This document shows positions 37,462-38,849 of a DNA stretch of 38,849 bases, in pieces. Under the pieces are notes generated by a model. The model saw nothing but the letters and a program-made list of their open reading frames with translations. It had not been told where the DNA came from and ran no database searches. Source of the DNA: STD1-80 sp043802745 (GTDB lineage: Bacteria; Patescibacteriota; Minisyncoccia; Minisyncoccales; CG1-02-41-26); the NCBI GenBank assembly GCA_043802745.1, contig JAZDKU010000026.1:1-38849 (forward strand), read 5' to 3'. Positions within the stretch are counted from its first letter, which is position 1, and every line of letters starts with the position of its first letter. The position numbers and the translations under genes are program-made.

Positions 37462-38373
37462 ATGTTAATTAGTTTTAAGCGAATTTTAAAATTTGGATGG
37501 CTCGGTTTTTGGCGAAACAAAACATTGAGCTTGCAAGTTATCTTTATCATGGGAGTGGTAGCTTTTGCCATATCATTTATTTTTCTTTTTGAACAAATAG
37601 GAAATTTTTTAATTAGCCAGTCTGAAAAAAAGGTTGATATTTCTGTTTATTTTAAAAAAGACGCTTCCGAAGAAAGCATGCTTAATTTAAAGCAAGAGCT
37701 TGAAGCATTAAGTAGCCAAGTTAAATCAGTTGATTATATTTCCAAGCAAGAGGCTAACGAAATTTTTATTGAAAAACATAAAGACGACAAGTTTTATTTG
37801 GAGGCCTTAAATCAAGTGCCAGAGGAGCCGTTTTTAGCTTCTTTAAATATTGTAGCCTTTTCTTCGGAAAGCTACGAGGCCATAGACGCTTTCTTACAAG
37901 AAAAACAAGTAGACAATCTCATGGAAAAAGTGTCTTATAGCAAGAACAAAAAAGTTATTGACCAGCTTTTCTACATAACTTCAAATGTAAGAAGGGTGGG
38001 GCTTATCTCGGGGATTGCCATTGCCTTGCTTGTTATACTAATTACGTTTAACACCATTAAGCTTACTATTCTTTCTATAAAAGACGAAATAACCACCAGC
38101 CGTTTAGTGGGAGCTTCGAATTGGTTTATTAGGGGTCCATTTTTGGTGCAAAGTTTTTTATACGCATTAGTTTCTGTTTTGTTGCTGGACATTGTTTTGG
38201 TGGCGTTTACCATATTTTTAAACGCTAAAATACAGACTTTATTTTTAGACTTTAATCTAGTAGGCTTTTTAAAGAGCAATGGACCTTGCTTAGTAGCTTC
38301 TCAGCTAGGAGCCACCCTAATTCTGGGAGCAATTTCATCTCTTTTAGCGTCAAGAAAGTATCTAAAAATGTAG
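37462..38373 (+). CDS. ftsX: Cell division ABC transporter permease FtsX
   Basis: The ATG at 37462 is chosen; an in-frame ATG at 37420 would start inside the palindromic element. The 303-residue protein has a short cytoplasmic start, a first helix (about residues 24-46), the extracellular domain (about 47-175, with VDISVYFKKDASEESM and SLNIVAFSSESY), then three more helices containing TFNTIKLTILSIKDEI and TTSRLVGASNWFIRGPF. It is the FtsE partner. The interrupting palindrome between the two genes is unusual for a tightly coupled pair. Confidence 0.93.
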   Translation: MLISFKRILKFGWLGFWRNKTLSLQVIFIMGVVAFAISFIFLFEQIGNFLISQSEKKVDISVYFKKDASEESMLNLKQELEALSSQVKSVDYISKQEANEIFIEKHKDDKFYLEALNQVPEEPFLASLNIVAFSSESYEAIDAFLQEKQVDNLMEKVSYSKNKKVIDQLFYITSNVRRVGLISGIAIALLVILITFNTIKLTILSIKDEITTSRLVGASNWFIRGPFLVQSFLYALVSVLLLDIVLVAFTIFLNAKIQTLFLDFNLVGFLKSNGPCLVASQLGATLILGAISSLLASRKYLKM

Positions 38374-38420
38374 CAATCACGTGTATCGGATAAGAAATAC
38401 GCTGTTTGTGGGCATTTTAT

Positions 38421-38491
38421 TGCGGGATCGTCTAATGGTAGGACGATGCACTCTGGATGCATTAATCTAGGTTCGAGTCCTAGTCCCGCAG
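38421..38491 (+). tRNA. tRNA-Gln (CTG)
   Basis: Acceptor TGCGGGA/TCCCGCA with the U1-A72 pair typical of bacterial tRNA-Gln, D arm GTCTAATGGTAGGAC, anticodon loop CTCTGGA, T loop TTCGAGT. Discriminator G; CCA not encoded. A terminator follows at 38498-38525. Confidence 0.93.
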
Positions 38492-38497
38492 CTTTTC

Positions 38498-38525
38498 GCT
38501 CGGTTTAACAACCGAGCTTTTGTTT
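38498..38525 (+). terminator. Intrinsic terminator after tRNA-Gln
   Basis: GCTCGGTT, loop TAAC, AACCGAGC then TTTTGTTTTC. Confidence 0.8.
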
Positions 38526-38531
38526 TCAAAG

Positions 38532-38540
38532 TTATCCACA
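38532..38540 (+). promoter_or_regulatory. Perfect DnaA box upstream of the last gene
   Basis: TTATCCACA, about 20 bp before the -35 of the promoter at 38561-38589; third intergenic plus-strand copy. Confidence 0.5.
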
Positions 38541-38560
38541 GAAAAGGATATTTGTTGGGC

Positions 38561-38589
38561 TTTACATGGCCTATCTGATACGCGATAAT
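38561..38589 (+). promoter_or_regulatory. Predicted promoter of the partial HTH gene
   Basis: TTTACA (38561-38566), 17-bp spacer containing the CTGATAC motif, GATAAT (38584-38589). The leader would be about 13 nt. Confidence 0.6.
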
Positions 38590-38608
38590 GGTATAAGATT
38601 AAGTTTTT

Positions 38609-38849
38609 ATGTTTAATTCAATTGCAAAAGAAAATAAAAAATACATTTCCCTGCAAGAAGCAGCAGAATACTCTAAGATTTACTCCCAGGGTTATTTAAG
38701 CTTGCGAGCCAGGCAAGGCAAATTAAAAGCAGTAAAGCTGGGAAGGAACTGGGTAACTACGAAAGTCTGGGTGAGCGAGTATGTTAATAGTGAAAGCAAT
38801 ATCAAAGCTAGCGAATTAAACAAAGATAGCTCTCCAAAAATCAAAAAAA
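38609..38849 (+). CDS. Helix-turn-helix (excisionase/MerR-like) domain protein, truncated by the window edge
   Basis: The first 80 codons are present. YISLQEAAEYSKIYSQGYLS followed by LRARQGKLKAVKLGRNWVTT is the excisionase-type winged helix-turn-helix: helix, turn, recognition helix, and the small wing with KLGRNW. Proteins of this type are common and multi-copy in CPR genomes, often with a long extra C-terminal region that cannot be seen here. It has its own promoter and a DnaA box upstream. Function beyond DNA binding cannot be assigned. Confidence 0.8.
   Translation, partial: MFNSIAKENKKYISLQEAAEYSKIYSQGYLSLRARQGKLKAVKLGRNWVTTKVWVSEYVNSESNIKASELNKDSSPKIKK

Larger units (their letters stand above)
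38380..38584. repeat. Inverted GTATC(A/G)GA / TCTGATAC motifs around tRNA-Gln
   Basis: CGTGTATCGGATA (38380-38392) and TATCTGATACGCG (38572-38584) are complementary apart from two positions that would be G-U in RNA. They are near-copies of the 14-nt arms at 16793-16806 and 16931-16944 that bracket the tRNA-like gene. Confidence 0.45.

Noticed and set aside
1..38849. CRISPR array
   Set aside because: No regularly spaced direct repeats are present; all repeats seen are dispersed palindromes or short slippage repeats.
1..38849. UGA recoded to glycine
   Set aside because: TGA ends several genes, release factor 2 with an SPF motif is present, and no gene is interrupted by in-frame TGA.

Overview
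The window looks like a chromosomal segment of a Candidate Phyla Radiation (Patescibacteria) bacterium, most likely of the Parcubacteria group. The grounds are low GC, short gaps, few Shine-Dalgarno sites, a divergent phosphoglycerate kinase, a typical CPR pair (membrane DUF protein plus VirD4-like ATPase with a C-terminal zinc ribbon), tRNAs without encoded CCA and an O-antigen ligase/TPR fusion. TGA is used as a stop (for example 1304-1306 and 2077-2079) and a class-2 release factor gene is present, so the code is the standard bacterial one, not the UGA=Gly code of Gracilibacteria.

Layout. 1-5.8 kb is a nonulosonic (pseudaminic-like) acid operon: PseC-type aminotransferase (partial), Gfo/Idh oxidoreductase, SpsF-type cytidylyltransferase, class III aminotransferase, GNAT acetyltransferase, PseI-type synthase and a TIM-barrel protein. 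5.9-12.7 kb is surface-glycan assembly: flippase, GT2, GT4, undecaprenyl-phosphate sugar transferase and O-antigen ligase with TPRs. 12.9-19.3 kb carries murB, a tiny Lys/Ala-rich ORF, secA, an unusual tRNA-like gene, secD and secF. 19.4-30.4 kb has a P-type ATPase, a glycosyltransferase, a sigma-region-4/HARE-like regulator, the DUF/VirD4-like pair, pgk, a DHH phosphoesterase and RNase HI. 30.4-38.8 kb has rnpB, murJ, a REP-associated tyrosine transposase inside inverted 21-bp palindromes, lepA, an FtsB-like gene, two tRNAs, prfB, ftsE, ftsX, tRNA-Gln and a partial helix-turn-helix gene.

The most striking feature is a dense population of short palindromic elements: at least five families and about 19 copies in 38.8 kb. 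They occupy intergenic gaps and repeatedly provide or touch stop codons. They also sit in frame inside coding genes: the oxidoreductase, the O-antigen ligase, murB, secA and lepA (twice). One family keeps a fixed loop (CTTGAGCTCAG) while its 22-bp stems differ almost completely between copies yet stay perfectly paired. A RAYT transposase is present as a possible motor for at least one family. This resembles the Rickettsia palindromic elements in principle, but the families are distinct as far as can be seen here.

A second notable feature is a minus-strand RNA gene at about 16.75-16.98 kb with consensus promoter and terminator. Its 3' part folds as a tRNA with a tRNA-Sec-like 8+4 acceptor/T architecture, and its extreme 5' end is perfectly complementary over 14 nt to its own anticodon arm.
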